A program made the position numbers and the translations under genes. Below the pieces are notes generated by a model. That model was not told where the DNA came from. It did no database searches and was given only the letters and a program-made list of their open reading frames with translations. Below, one piece after another: positions 15,513 through 25,601 of a stretch of 64,000 nucleotides of DNA (position 1 is its first letter; every line of letters begins with the position of its first letter). Source of the DNA: Moraxella sp. K1664 (GTDB lineage: Bacteria; Pseudomonadota; Gammaproteobacteria; Pseudomonadales; Moraxellaceae); the NCBI RefSeq assembly GCF_039693965.1, contig NZ_CP155576.1, forward strand, positions 1,984,001 to 2,048,000, in the 5' to 3' direction.

Positions 15513-17279
15513 TTATTTAAACCCATCTTTTAATCCCACAATCTGATTAAACACAGGTTTATCGGTGCTATGCTCCACGCTGTCCGCCACAAAGTAGCTT
15601 TCACGTTCAAATTGGAACTTGTCATCACCTTGTGCCTGTGCCAATGACGGCTCTACAATGGCATTGACAACCTTGATGGAATTGGGATTGACATGGGTGA
15701 GTACCCATAATGCGTCATCATCAGCATCTGGATTTGCTGTTTTAATGCTGGCAAAATGTTCATCTGATATCTCATCATCTTCAAGGAGCAAATGCTCATA
15801 CAGTCGCACGGTGGCAGGCATGCCATGACTTGCCGACACCCAATGAATCACGCCTTTGACTTTACGTCCTTCGGGGTTGTTGCCCAGCGTTTTTGGGTCA
15901 ATGGTGGCGATAAGCTCCACCACATCGCCATTAGCGTCCGTGATATGCTCTTCTACTTTTAGCACATAGCTGTTACGCAGGCGAATCTCGGGGTTCTCTG
16001 GCGATAGGCGTTTGTAGCCGTCTGGGGGCGTGATTTCAAAGTCGGCTTTATCAATATAAATGGTTTTGGTAAAGGGAATCTCACGCTCGCCATTATCCGC
16101 CTGTGGGTGCTTGGGTTGGGTGAGCCAAAGCACGCCATTATCTAGGCGAGCCTTGACGGTGTCTTTTTTTAGATTTTCAAAATCGGCAACCGCTTCATCA
16201 AAGTTGGCAATCGTAACTTTTAAGGGGTTTAGCACCGCCATACCACGACTGGCGGTATTTTCTAGCACGTTTCTGATACTAAATTCCAACTGGCGAAAAT
16301 CCACCACGCCGTCCGCCTTAGACACGCCAATGCGTTCACAAAAGTCCCGCAAGCCCTCGGCAGGGTAGCCACGTCTTCTCATGCCTGCAATGGTCGGCAT
16401 TCGTGGGTCGTCCCAGCCTGATACCACGCCCATGTCCACAAGGCGTTTTAGTTTACGCTTAGATGTCAATGTGTGGTCAATGTTTAAACGGCTAAATTCG
16501 TATTGACGGGGTGGTACGTCAAAGCCCACTTTTTCTACCAGCCAATCATAAAAAGGGCGATGGTCTTCAAATTCAAGCGTACAGATAGAATGCGTAATTC
16601 CCTCATGGGCATCTGACAAGGGGTGAGCGTAGTCATACATGGGATAAATGCACCATGTATCACCTGTTTGATGGTGGTTTGCGTGCATGATACGATAGAT
16701 GACAGGGTCTCTCATGTTTATGTTAGTGTGATTCATGTCAATTTTGGCACGCAGTACCGCCTCGCCTTCTTTGTATTTACCGTTTTTCATGTCGTCAAAA
16801 CGGGACAAATTTTCATCGATGCTGGCGTTACGTTGTGGCGACTCAACGGACGGCTTACCAAAACCGCCACGGTGTTCACGAATCTCATCAGGCGTTTGAA
16901 AGTCCACATAGGCATCGCCTTGCTTGATAAGCTGTACCGCCCACTCGTGCAATTTGTCAAAATAATGCGACGCATAACGCACGTCCCCTGCCCAGTCAAA
17001 GCCAAGCCATTCCACGTCCGCCTTAATGCTGTCCACATAATCCTGCTTTTCGGCGGTGGGGTTGGTATCGTCAAAGCGTAGGTTACATGCCCCATTAAAC
17101 TCCTGTGCCACGCCAAAATTTAGGCAAATGGATTTGACGTGTCCGATGTGCAAATAGCCGTTTGGTTCAGGAGGAAAACGGGTCAAAATGCTGTCATGTT
17201 TACCGCTTGCTAGGTCATCACGGATGATTTGGCGGATAAAGTCGTTTTTTTCAGGTAAATCGGTCATGGGTTTTTCCAT
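15513..17279 (-). CDS. glnS: Glutaminyl-tRNA synthetase
   Basis: The 588-residue class I synthetase charges tRNA-Gln. The HIGH-type motif is PPEPNGYLHIGH near residue 36, and the KMSKS equivalent is LTSKRKLKRL near residue 270, the MSKR variant usual for GlnS. The C-terminal anticodon-binding barrels follow. It is slightly longer than the 554-residue E. coli enzyme. The first ATG (17279) is followed by a second at 17267 that begins TDLPEKNDFI, and either could be used. It is convergent with the hemerythrin gene. Confidence 0.96.
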   Translation of the reverse strand: MEKPMTDLPEKNDFIRQIIRDDLASGKHDSILTRFPPEPNGYLHIGHVKSICLNFGVAQEFNGACNLRFDDTNPTAEKQDYVDSIKADVEWLGFDWAGDVRYASHYFDKLHEWAVQLIKQGDAYVDFQTPDEIREHRGGFGKPSVESPQRNASIDENLSRFDDMKNGKYKEGEAVLRAKIDMNHTNINMRDPVIYRIMHANHHQTGDTWCIYPMYDYAHPLSDAHEGITHSICTLEFEDHRPFYDWLVEKVGFDVPPRQYEFSRLNIDHTLTSKRKLKRLVDMGVVSGWDDPRMPTIAGMRRRGYPAEGLRDFCERIGVSKADGVVDFRQLEFSIRNVLENTASRGMAVLNPLKVTIANFDEAVADFENLKKDTVKARLDNGVLWLTQPKHPQADNGEREIPFTKTIYIDKADFEITPPDGYKRLSPENPEIRLRNSYVLKVEEHITDANGDVVELIATIDPKTLGNNPEGRKVKGVIHWVSASHGMPATVRLYEHLLLEDDEISDEHFASIKTANPDADDDALWVLTHVNPNSIKVVNAIVEPSLAQAQGDDKFQFERESYFVADSVEHSTDKPVFNQIVGLKDGFK

Positions 17280-17491
17280 TATTTAAAAATCTAAAAGTAT
17301 TTAAAAATCTAAAAGCGTAAATTTTATTATTTTAGCATAATTTTTATATAAATTGACAAAATAAAAATTCCATAAGTGGCAAAAAATAAATGAGATTTTT
17401 GGATGATTGATTGAATTTACGATGATTTTTAAAAGTCTGCTCCCTAACTGTCTGATGCTCTTTTACATGCTTTTGTTGTTTTTTGTGTTAT

Positions 17492-17522
17492 TTATCAAAT
17501 TTTGGCGATTTTGTGCTATACT
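17492..17522 (+). promoter_or_regulatory. Probable extended -10 promoter of ppiB
   Basis: TGC-TATACT at 17514-17522 makes an extended -10 element; the -35 region is weak. The surrounding TTTTGTGCTATAnT context is almost the same as that upstream of gyrA. Confidence 0.55.
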
Positions 17523-17564
17523 ACGCCATCTTTTTTCATTTTAACTTAATTTTAAGGAACTCCT

Positions 17565-18074
17565 ATGGATATGCCTGTTGTAGAGTTTGACACCACACAC
17601 GGTGCGATTGTCATTGAACTAAACGCCGAAAAAGCCCCTGTTACGGTGGCAAACTTCCTTGACTATGTCGAAAGCGGTCATTATGACGGCACGATTTTTC
17701 ATCGTGTGATTGACGGCTTTATGATTCAAGGCGGTGGTATGGACAGCGACATGAACGAAAAACGCACCGGCACGCCAATCAAAAACGAAGCCGACAACGG
17801 TCTAAAAAATGACATCGGCACCATCGCCATGGCTCGTACATCTGACCCACATTCAGCGACTGCTCAATTTTTTATTAATGTCAAAAACAACGACTTTTTG
17901 AATTACAGCAGTCCCACACCACAAGGCTGGGGCTATGCGGTATTTGGTAAAGTAACGGACGGCATGGACGTGGTAAACCAAATCAAAGGCGTACCAACGG
18001 GGCGTTATGGCTATCACTCAGACGTGCCAACCACACCGATTGTCATTAACTCTGCCAAAGTGATTTCTAAATAA
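17565..18074 (+). CDS. ppiB: Peptidyl-prolyl cis-trans isomerase, cyclophilin type
   Basis: The 169-residue cytosolic cyclophilin speeds prolyl bond isomerisation in folding. The family core [14 protein letters not shown] is at about residues 46-59, followed by [20 protein letters not shown] and the YAVFGKV segment. No signal peptide is present. An AAGGAA ribosome site is 7-12 bases before ATG 17565; a second ATG two codons later is possible. It is followed by its own terminator, and lpxH starts 81 bases on. Confidence 0.94.
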   Translation: MDMPVVEFDTTHGAIVIELNAEKAPVTVANFLDYVESGHYDGTIFHRVIDGFMIQGGGMDSDMNEKRTGTPIKNEADNGLKNDIGTIAMARTSDPHSATAQFFINVKNNDFLNYSSPTPQGWGYAVFGKVTDGMDVVNQIKGVPTGRYGYHSDVPTTPIVINSAKVISK

Positions 18075-18109
18075 TCAGCCAATAATTAGCCTAAGTTATT
18101 TTGGTTGTA

Positions 18110-18135
18110 GGGGTGAATCATGTTCGCCCTTTTTT
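18110..18135 (+). terminator. Terminator after ppiB formed by a REP-like repeat
   Basis: GGGTGAA (18111-18117) pairs with TTCGCCC (18123-18129) and six T residues follow. The sequence is a variant of the GTAGGGGCGAATnnnATTCGCCC repeat found at several other places here, so a dispersed repeat seems to act as the terminator. Confidence 0.75.
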
Positions 18136-18155
18136 ATCATTTATAAAGCCTTGCT

Positions 18156-18959
18156 ATGCAACGATTTGACCATCTTTTAACCACTCGCCCCCATGACATT
18201 AATGCGGTATTTGTCAGTGATTTGCATTTATCAAGTGATACGCCTGCCCTAAATGAGGCATTTTTGGCGTTGGTGCAAGATTTGTCCGTTTTGCCAAATT
18301 TGCAAAGCCTTTATATCTTGGGCGATTGGCTGGACGGCTGGATTGGTGATGATGATTACTTGACATTGTCCGATGACAAAAAAGCACGGCATTTTTTAAC
18401 GCCCATTTTAAACGCCCTAAAAACGCTCTCTACAAACACCGCCATTTATGTCATGCACGGCAACAGAGATTTTGCCATTCGTCAAAGCCTGTGCGATACC
18501 TTTAACGGCAAACTTATCAAAGAACCGCACTTTTTGACATTACAAGATGACACACATATCCGCCTAGAACATGGCGACCGCCTGTGTACCGATGATAAGG
18601 CGTATCAGCGTTACCGCAAAATTATCCAAAATCCTGTTATCTCTTGGCTTATTTTAAAACAGCCCCTAGCCCACCGCCAACGCCTTGCCCACAACATCAA
18701 AACCAAATCCCAGAGCGATAAACACCAAAAATCCACCACCATCATGGACGTAAACGCCCAAGCGGTCAATCACGCCATGCAAACGTGCAATATCCTACTA
18801 CACGGACATACGCACCGCCCTGCCGTGCATACATTGGGCGACAAAAAACGCATGGTGCTTGGCGATTGGCGGTATATCGATGACAAAGTGCAAGCGGTGA
18901 TTGGGGCGGTGGACAGTGATGGCGTAGGGCTTTGGGTGTTTGATTGGTTTGTAAAATAA
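18156..18959 (+). CDS. lpxH: UDP-2,3-diacylglucosamine diphosphatase LpxH
   Basis: The 267-residue metallophosphoesterase hydrolyses UDP-2,3-diacylglucosamine to lipid X in lipid A synthesis, at the inner face of the inner membrane. Metal-binding motifs are VSDLHLS near residue 20, LGDWLDGWIGDD near 55, HGNRDFAI near 105 and LLHGHTHRPAVH near 210. Length fits LpxH (about 240-270). It points toward a convergent gene at 19056. Confidence 0.93.
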   Translation: MQRFDHLLTTRPHDINAVFVSDLHLSSDTPALNEAFLALVQDLSVLPNLQSLYILGDWLDGWIGDDDYLTLSDDKKARHFLTPILNALKTLSTNTAIYVMHGNRDFAIRQSLCDTFNGKLIKEPHFLTLQDDTHIRLEHGDRLCTDDKAYQRYRKIIQNPVISWLILKQPLAHRQRLAHNIKTKSQSDKHQKSTTIMDVNAQAVNHAMQTCNILLHGHTHRPAVHTLGDKKRMVLGDWRYIDDKVQAVIGAVDSDGVGLWVFDWFVK

Positions 18960-19055
18960 ACGCCATTTTTAACGTTATATCAGCAATCCATCAAGGACAA
19001 ACATGATTTGCCCTTATGTCTCAAAAAAACTCCCAATCATCAAAAACTTGCCATA

Positions 19056-21593
19056 TTAATTGAGATTGGCGTTTATCTCTTCTTTAATGCTTTTTTCGTT
19101 AATATCATCTGTTGTGGATTTCCCACTTTCTTTATCTTGCCCATCTTTCCTGTCTTGCTCGTCTTTTTCGTCATTTGCCACATCTGTTATCTTATGATTG
19201 CCGTGACGTGCCAAATGCTCGTGTAGGATTTTACGTAATTGTAAAATGGTTTTGGGGTTTTCGTGAATACTATGTCCGCCTGTGATGACTGTTTCGCTAA
19301 ACGCTCCATCCAAATGAGAGCTGTCATAGGGAACAATGCCGTCAGAGAGATTTTGCCCGACCAAATTGCCCTGTAAGCCCTCGGCACTGCCAGCACGGTC
19401 GCCCATGATGGTGTGATAGGCGACATTGTCATTGATGGTTAGCTCTTTGGTAAGTTTTATAAAGGCGGACTGGTCGGAGAGCTGGCTGGGTCCGTTTTGT
19501 AGGTAGAGTGAGCCGATGGCACTGTTTTGGAGTTGGGTGCTGTCCACTTGTCCGCTGTTTATGATGGTGCCAGTCACGGTTTTGGTGATGTCTAGGGGTA
19601 GGCGGACGACACGGCGGGCAAAGCGGGTAAACCAGCGGTCGGCATAGTCCGTGCCTGCAAAAGGGGCGGAGATAAACACCGCTGTATCAACCTGTGGCAG
19701 GGCGTGTAGGGCAAAGCGGTTGTGAAAATCTTCTTGATAAGTGTCCGCCAGTAGCTGTCTGATTGCGGCATTGTTGTGGGGGCGGATTTGGTTGTTGGTG
19801 ATTTTATTTAGGTCGCCATCATCCATGCTGTCTATATGCGTGGCATCAACCAATTCGTCCAAATCATCCAATTTTCCCAAATCATCCAATCGGGGCAATA
19901 AATCATCATCCGAGACAAGCATTCTTGCCATGATACCACCCATGCTATGCCCGATAATCACGCTATGACGACTGGCGGGGTGAGTGCCGTTGGGGTCGGT
20001 GAGTGTGTAGGCGGTGTCGATGACTTCACGGATTTGGTAGCGGTTTTCGAGCATGGGTAGGTTGGTGGCGTAGAACACTTGCCATACTTGGTAGTTATCA
20101 CGCAGGACGGGGTCAGCAAAGAGATTGTTGGTGAGATTGACCCATGTGGCAGGGCTAGACGCCAAGCCATGTATCATGATGATGACTTTTTGGTTGGGGT
20201 CGTAGGGCTTTAGCATGAACAGTTGGGGCAGGGTGGCGGTGTTTTTGTTTAGCATGTTTAAAATGCCCACGCCTTGTAGTTGGTTCTCGGCAAGCCATAG
20301 GGCATACCCTGCTGAGAAGTTTGCCGATAGGGGGTAATTTTTGCCCAAAATCTCAACGTCTTTGGTTTTATAAGGGTTGAAAAAATGCACGTCTAGCACG
20401 TTTGCTGACAGCACATCGGACAAGTGCGTGCCTTGGGGCTTGACCACGCCTGTTAGGAGCATGTGCCCTGTGGAATGAATGCGACTGGCGATGCTGTCAA
20501 GGTCTTGGCTAAGCAGGGGGTTATTTGCTTTGATGTCTTTGGTTGGGTTGTCGGTTGGATTATTGGTTGGGTTATCGGCAGGATTGGCGTTAGGGCTGTC
20601 GGTGGCGTGATTGGTGCGTGGTTCGGTGGATGTATTTTGACCAACCAGTTCTCGTAGGGTAATCATTGGGCGGTCGGACAGCACGCCCACATAAGGCACG
20701 CCCAGACCTGCCCGGCTACTGGTGGTGTTTAGGTCTGCCAAACGTGAGTCATAAGCTGAGACTAAGTCAGAGAGCAGGTGCTGGTTGTGTGGGTGTTCAT
20801 CTAGATTTGCCATGTAGTCAGGGTCATTGGCAAGGTAGAGATTGACGGTGATGTCATCGCCGTGGTAGCTGTTGGCAAGGATGTGACCGTAGTCACTGGT
20901 AGGGGTGAGATGAAAGCCCTGCTGACGAGCATCGGCAAAAGCCCCGTTTTGGACTTGGTACAGCTCGCCAATCAAGGCGTTGCTCGCCACATGGTACAAG
21001 TCCTGAGCCTTGATGTCGCTCTCGGTGACTAGGGGTGATGTGGTCTGTCGTCCTGTTAAGTTATCATAAAACAGATAAGCATAGCTGTGGTTAATGCTTG
21101 CCTTGATGGCATCTCGCTTGGCGGATAGGCAGGCGTGACGCTCCTTTTGTTCATCAGCTTGCTCGCTGGCGGATAGGGGGGCATTGGCATAATGGGGGTC
21201 TAGCGGTGGACGGGTGGGGCTTTGGCAAGCGTCCTGCTCGCCAAGGCTTAGGGCTTTGGTGTAGTATAACTCGGAGAGTAGGGCAAGGGTGGGTCTGGCG
21301 ATGTGTTGGTGTTGGCGGTCATTGACGGCAACTTGCGGATTGCCAAAGGCAAGTACTTCTTTGACCTTGTCCAAACAGTCATCAAAGGCATTCATACACT
21401 CATCTTGGGTCAGACCTGATGACAGTAAGATGCTGCTTGCCACGGCACTGATTTGTGGGCGGGTGGTGATGTTGGCACGGTGGGTTTCGATGATTTTGGA
21501 TTGGATTTGTTTGGGCTTGTGAAGCGTGCTACACCCTGTGATGATAAGCGTTAGGGCAAGGCTTAGGGTGCTTAGCGTAAGTTTGGTGCTCAT
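19056..21593 (-). CDS. Large lipoprotein with alpha/beta-hydrolase (lipase-like) domain
   Basis: The 845-residue protein begins with a lipoprotein signal ending LIITGC (Cys about residue 21), so it is lipid-anchored in the envelope. The second half is an alpha/beta hydrolase: VIIMIHGLASSPATWVNL gives the oxyanion region and VIIGHSMGGIMARM the nucleophile elbow (GHSMG), with GGHSIHE near the end as a likely catalytic histidine. It could be a lipase or esterase acting in the periplasm or at the cell surface. A proline/asparagine-rich linker near residues 330-360 contains several NPTxNPTD-type repeats. The C-terminus is highly charged. The start ATG is followed by a convincing signal peptide. 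Substrate unknown. Confidence 0.82.
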   Translation of the reverse strand: MSTKLTLSTLSLALTLIITGCSTLHKPKQIQSKIIETHRANITTRPQISAVASSILLSSGLTQDECMNAFDDCLDKVKEVLAFGNPQVAVNDRQHQHIARPTLALLSELYYTKALSLGEQDACQSPTRPPLDPHYANAPLSASEQADEQKERHACLSAKRDAIKASINHSYAYLFYDNLTGRQTTSPLVTESDIKAQDLYHVASNALIGELYQVQNGAFADARQQGFHLTPTSDYGHILANSYHGDDITVNLYLANDPDYMANLDEHPHNQHLLSDLVSAYDSRLADLNTTSSRAGLGVPYVGVLSDRPMITLRELVGQNTSTEPRTNHATDSPNANPADNPTNNPTDNPTKDIKANNPLLSQDLDSIASRIHSTGHMLLTGVVKPQGTHLSDVLSANVLDVHFFNPYKTKDVEILGKNYPLSANFSAGYALWLAENQLQGVGILNMLNKNTATLPQLFMLKPYDPNQKVIIMIHGLASSPATWVNLTNNLFADPVLRDNYQVWQVFYATNLPMLENRYQIREVIDTAYTLTDPNGTHPASRHSVIIGHSMGGIMARMLVSDDDLLPRLDDLGKLDDLDELVDATHIDSMDDGDLNKITNNQIRPHNNAAIRQLLADTYQEDFHNRFALHALPQVDTAVFISAPFAGTDYADRWFTRFARRVVRLPLDITKTVTGTIINSGQVDSTQLQNSAIGSLYLQNGPSQLSDQSAFIKLTKELTINDNVAYHTIMGDRAGSAEGLQGNLVGQNLSDGIVPYDSSHLDGAFSETVITGGHSIHENPKTILQLRKILHEHLARHGNHKITDVANDEKDEQDRKDGQDKESGKSTTDDINEKSIKEEINANLN

Positions 21594-21635
21594 ACAGGTC
21601 TTGTTGTGTTAATGTCTCCCCAATAATTTTACACA

Positions 21636-21668
21636 AAAAATCCATCAAAAGGAATGTTTGATGGATTT
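21636..21668 (-). terminator. Terminator after the TPR protein gene
   Basis: A perfect 12-bp stem (21638-21649 with 21657-21668) is followed on the minus strand by a T-run. It ends the transcript of the gene at 21693-22544 before the lipoprotein gene. Confidence 0.85.
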
Positions 21669-21692
21669 ATTTTTAAAGCATTAGCAAGTATT

Positions 21693-22544
21693 TTATTGAT
21701 TGCTGGCTAATTGCAATGGCTTAACATTGATGTTGTCGTTTTTGATGTTCCAAATATAATAACCGCCATTTTCAACGATACGAACCTGCTCGGCAATCTG
21801 AGTATTGGTCGGGTGCTGACTTTGTAAGGCTCTTAGGCGAGACAATGCCCCTGCGTGGTTGTCCGCCAGTAGCTCGGCTTGGGCAAGACTTTGCTCGGCT
21901 TCCACATAGCCGAGACTGGCAGCTTTTTGTAAGTATTTTTGCCCTTCAATAAAGCCACCGCCTTCACTAATCATCATGCCATATAGGAAATTGGCTTCGG
22001 CATTATTGGGGGCGAGATTGACGGCTTTTGCCATGTATTTATTGGCACGTTGGGTATAGTCGGTGCCGATGTTTAAGTTGCGTGCCATGCCGTTGATTTT
22101 AGCGGCACGCAAGATGACATCAAGGGTGGCATCATTGGCATTGGCGTAGGGTTCTAGCCAGTCAGAGAGATATTTGATGTTCTCACCTGTGACAAATTCA
22201 GTAGTGCGATTGGGGAAATTCGGTGGATAGTGGCGAGCATTGGGCGAGACATCGTCAATAAAATCATCAATCAGGCTCACATCAAGGCGGGTACTACCGC
22301 TTTGGTTGGCATTGATGGTAATGGTGGGAATACGATTGATGTTAGAGATATTGGCATTGATGGATGGCACGCCTGCCACAGACTGACCAAGTAGATTGGC
22401 GGTGTTGGCGTGGGAGATGGGCGTGGTTAGTTCACCACGCATGGCAGGGGCGATGCCTGTTTGGATGTTTAGTTGAGCCATGGCAGGCAGGGCGGTCAAG
22501 GCGATGGCACCAAGTGCTACTTTGTAAAAGGGTAGGGTTTTCAT
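21693..22544 (-). CDS. Exported TPR/Sel1-like repeat protein
   Basis: The 283-residue protein has a clear signal peptide (MKTLPFYKVALGAIALTALPAMAQ) followed by a low-complexity Asn/Ser/Thr region and then helical repeats: YMAKAVNLAPNNAEANFLYG, YLQKAASLGYVEAEQSLAQA and a third weaker unit, the pattern of TPR or Sel1 repeats. Such proteins usually act in protein-protein contacts in the periplasm. I chose ATG 22544 since the longer frame upstream (to 22580) adds residues before a normal signal peptide; AGAG lies upstream. Specific function unknown. Confidence 0.8.
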   Translation of the reverse strand: MKTLPFYKVALGAIALTALPAMAQLNIQTGIAPAMRGELTTPISHANTANLLGQSVAGVPSINANISNINRIPTITINANQSGSTRLDVSLIDDFIDDVSPNARHYPPNFPNRTTEFVTGENIKYLSDWLEPYANANDATLDVILRAAKINGMARNLNIGTDYTQRANKYMAKAVNLAPNNAEANFLYGMMISEGGGFIEGQKYLQKAASLGYVEAEQSLAQAELLADNHAGALSRLRALQSQHPTNTQIAEQVRIVENGGYYIWNIKNDNINVKPLQLASNQ

Positions 22545-22701
22545 GGGGTTCTCTTTTAAAAATCTTAAAAATAAAATCAAGGTAAATTTTAAAAATTATA
22601 AGAAATTTACCTTAATCATCTATATGTATTGGGCGTTGTTTTGGTGGTAAATTGTTACAGGGTTGTCGGTTGTGTTACACTGTGTAGTTGAGTATGTTTG
22701 C

Positions 22702-24552
22702 TTACATCTCACCCAAAAATCCGCCCGACTGTCTTGCCCATAGGTTGGCATAAATCCCGTCTTGGGCGATGAGTTCGTCATGACTGCCCATCTCGATAAT
22801 CTCGCCCTTGTCCATGACCACGAGCTTATCAAGGCTGGCGATGGTTGAGAGACGGTGAGCGATGGCAATGACCGTTTTACCTTTCATCATCTCATCTAGG
22901 CTCTGGGTGATGGCGTGTTCCACTTCGCTGTCTAGGGCAGAGGTTGCTTCATCAAGCAGTAAGATGGGGGCGTTTTTGAGCATGACCCGAGCGATGGCGA
23001 TACGCTGACGCTGACCGCCTGAGAGTTTCACGCCACGTTCGCCCACTTCGGTGTCAAGTCCGGTGTTGCCATGTTTGTCTTCTAAGGTTTGAATAAAATC
23101 CCATGCGTGGACGAGGCGTGCCGCTGCGATGATTTCATCATCGGTGGCATCAGGTCTGCCATAGGCGATGTTCTCACGCACGGTGCGGTGCAGTAGGGCG
23201 GTGTCTTGGGTGACCATGCCGATGTTTTGGCGTAGTGATGTCTGAGTGACAGCACTGATGTCCTGCCCATCAATGCTGATACTGCCCCCATTCACGTCAT
23301 AAAAACGCAGTAATAGATTGACAAGGCTAGACTTACCTGCTCCCGAGCGACCGACCAAGCCGATTTTCTCGCCTGCTTGAATGGCTAAGTTGAACTTATC
23401 AAATAGGGCGGTTCTGTCTTCGCCACGCCCGTAGTTAAAGGTTACGTCTTTAAACGCAATCTCGCCCCGTGCTACCACAAGCTCGCCAGCATCAGCCCTA
23501 TCCGTGATGGCGTGGGGCGTGGTTAGTGTTCTCATGCCATCTTGCACCGTGCCGATATGCTCAAACAGGCTTGCCATCTCCCACATAATCCACTGAATCA
23601 TGCCTTTTAGACGCAGGGCGATACCACTTGCCACCGCAATCGCCCCCACGCTTACTTCGCCCATCATCCACAGGTACACGCCGATGGCGGTACTACCGAC
23701 TATCATAATCAGTGAGAGCGTCTCGGTCGTCGTCCCTAGTATGGACACCCACCGCATTTGGGCATGGACGGTGGTCATGAACTCGCTCATGGCGGATTTG
23801 GCGTAGGACAGCTCACGATTAGAATGACTAAACAGCTTGACCGCACTGATGTTGGCATAAGCATCAGTCACACGTCCTGTCATCAAGGCACGAGCGTCGG
23901 CTTGGTTGCTGGCGGTCTCACGCAGGCGGGGCAAGAAAAATTTCATCATACACGCCACACAAATCAGCCACGCCACAAACGGCAAAAACAGCCAAATATC
24001 CAGCCCTAATAAAATCACGCCACTGGTTACCAAATACGCCACGACAAACGATACCATCTCTGCCATTGTCATAATCGTATCACGCACCGACAGGGCGGTT
24101 TGCATGACTTTGGCGGAGACACGCCCTGAGAACTCATCATGATAAAACTGCATGGACTGCCCGAGCATGTGCTTATGAAACCACCACCGCAGTCGCATCG
24201 GCATGACCCCTTGTAACACTTGAAAGCGGATTAAGTTGCCGATAAATTCGCCAAAAATGGACAACACGCACAGCCCCAAAATCAGTGTAATGGTCGCCCC
24301 TTTTTCTTGCCATAGAGTCTCGGGGGTATAGACGGTCAGCCAGTCCACGACATCGCCCGCCCATGCAAACAACAGCGAGCTAAATATCCCAAGCAGTATC
24401 GACAGCACGATACGCACCCCAATCCAAAATCTCGCCCCTTCGGTACACGCCCACAAAAACGCAAAAAACCCACGCTGACTGGGGTCGGGGGTAGGCATGG
24501 GACTGTCGGGGTAGGGGTTTAGGCGGTTTTCAAAGTAGCGAAATAAAGACAT
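22702..24552 (-). CDS. ABC transporter, fused permease and ATPase (subfamily B)
   Basis: The 616-residue half-transporter has an N-terminal membrane domain with about six helices (residues 40-330) and a C-terminal ATPase. Walker A is GLVGRSGAGKSSLVNLLLRF near residue 404, the Q-loop is GMVTQDTALL, the signature is LSGGQRQRIAIARVML and Walker B is ILLLDEATSALD. It works as a homodimer and probably exports a lipid or drug; the MsbA-like layout does not fix the substrate. The C-terminal tail LWARQSGGFLGEM is typical of a group of unassigned proteobacterial exporters. Confidence 0.88.
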   Translation of the reverse strand: MSLFRYFENRLNPYPDSPMPTPDPSQRGFFAFLWACTEGARFWIGVRIVLSILLGIFSSLLFAWAGDVVDWLTVYTPETLWQEKGATITLILGLCVLSIFGEFIGNLIRFQVLQGVMPMRLRWWFHKHMLGQSMQFYHDEFSGRVSAKVMQTALSVRDTIMTMAEMVSFVVAYLVTSGVILLGLDIWLFLPFVAWLICVACMMKFFLPRLRETASNQADARALMTGRVTDAYANISAVKLFSHSNRELSYAKSAMSEFMTTVHAQMRWVSILGTTTETLSLIMIVGSTAIGVYLWMMGEVSVGAIAVASGIALRLKGMIQWIMWEMASLFEHIGTVQDGMRTLTTPHAITDRADAGELVVARGEIAFKDVTFNYGRGEDRTALFDKFNLAIQAGEKIGLVGRSGAGKSSLVNLLLRFYDVNGGSISIDGQDISAVTQTSLRQNIGMVTQDTALLHRTVRENIAYGRPDATDDEIIAAARLVHAWDFIQTLEDKHGNTGLDTEVGERGVKLSGGQRQRIAIARVMLKNAPILLLDEATSALDSEVEHAITQSLDEMMKGKTVIAIAHRLSTIASLDKLVVMDKGEIIEMGSHDELIAQDGIYANLWARQSGGFLGEM

Positions 24553-24735
24553 GGTTATTATTTATAAATTATTAAAGGGAAAAGTAGTAAATTGCAAGGG
24601 TCTAATGTGGGGTTTGTGGGAGTATTATTCAATATCAAAATTTTAAAAATACGTTTTTAAAAATGGAAAACTAAGAGTAAAATTTAATTTGGTGTGGGCT
24701 GGGTGTTATTGGGGTATTTAAATCCATACAACCAC

Positions 24736-25476
24736 TTAACCCTGTATCGCCCTAAGCACATCTTGTTTTAGGTTTAGGTATTCCACACTTTGCAAAAAAT
24801 GTGGCGATTTATCAATGATAAAATGATGAGCCAGCGTGGCAGGAAATCCCTTTAATACATACAATTCATCCGCCAAATAAATCGCTTCATCAATGTCATG
24901 CGTGATAATCAGGCAAGTTAGCCCCTTGTCTTTTTGAAACTTCCCAAACCAGTCATACATCTGATTTTTGGTAACAAAATCCAGTGCCGAAAATGGCTCA
25001 TCTAAAAGCATAAGGCTATCATTACTTAGATACGTGCGAAGTAGTGCCACTCGCTGACGTTGTCCGCCTGAGAGCTGAGCAGGGTATTTGTGGTATAACT
25101 CATCAAGCCCAAAGGCAGGTAGTAGGGGCATGATTTTGTCATGAATGGCGGATTTTGGCAGGTTTTGTAAGGTCAAAGGCAAGGCAATGTTGTCATATAC
25201 ACTTTTAAAGGGCAACAACAAATCCTTTTGGAGCATATACCCCACGCCCCCTGCCTGCCCTGTGCTGTCCTTGCCGTCTATCAAGACCTTACCTGATTTT
25301 GGCATGATAAGCCCTGAGGCGATGTTAAACAAAGTCGTCTTACCCACGCCACTTGCCCCAACAATGGCAACGATTTTGCCTTGATAAATGGTTAAATTCA
25401 ACTTGGCAAATAATGGCTTATCATCAAATTCATGATGAATATCAACAAGTTGCAATTTGGCGGTTGGGGTGGTCAT
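24736..25476 (-). CDS. thiZ: ABC transporter ATPase for thiamine precursor (ThiZ-like)
   Basis: The 246-residue ATPase belongs to the SsuB/TauB/ThiZ group. Walker A is VGASGVGKTTLFN, the signature is LSGGQRQRVALLR and Walker B is LMLLDEPFSALD. It lies 125 bp downstream of thiY on the same strand, so it energises the import of a pyrimidine (HMP-type) precursor of thiamine. A REP-like palindrome occupies the thiY-thiZ gap. Regulation should follow the TPP riboswitch upstream of thiY. Confidence 0.85.
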   Translation of the reverse strand: MTTPTAKLQLVDIHHEFDDKPLFAKLNLTIYQGKIVAIVGASGVGKTTLFNIASGLIMPKSGKVLIDGKDSTGQAGGVGYMLQKDLLLPFKSVYDNIALPLTLQNLPKSAIHDKIMPLLPAFGLDELYHKYPAQLSGGQRQRVALLRTYLSNDSLMLLDEPFSALDFVTKNQMYDWFGKFQKDKGLTCLIITHDIDEAIYLADELYVLKGFPATLAHHFIIDKSPHFLQSVEYLNLKQDVLRAIQG

Positions 25477-25534
25477 GGGGTGTCCTTTTTATAGTGAGTA
25501 TTTGAAATCGCATTAGGGTTAAGATAGAACGTAC

Positions 25535-25562
25535 AAAGGGCGTGTGCAACACGCCCCTACAC
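25535..25562. repeat. REP-like palindrome between thiY and thiZ
   Basis: AGGGCGTGTGCAACACGCCCCTAC is a GC-rich palindrome of the same general kind as the repeats near 32749, 37797, 41675 and 52686. In a transcript it would form a stable hairpin within the thi operon. Confidence 0.7.
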
Positions 25563-25601
25563 AAATATTGCTTAGATTAGTTAATCACAAAATCAATATC
25601 A

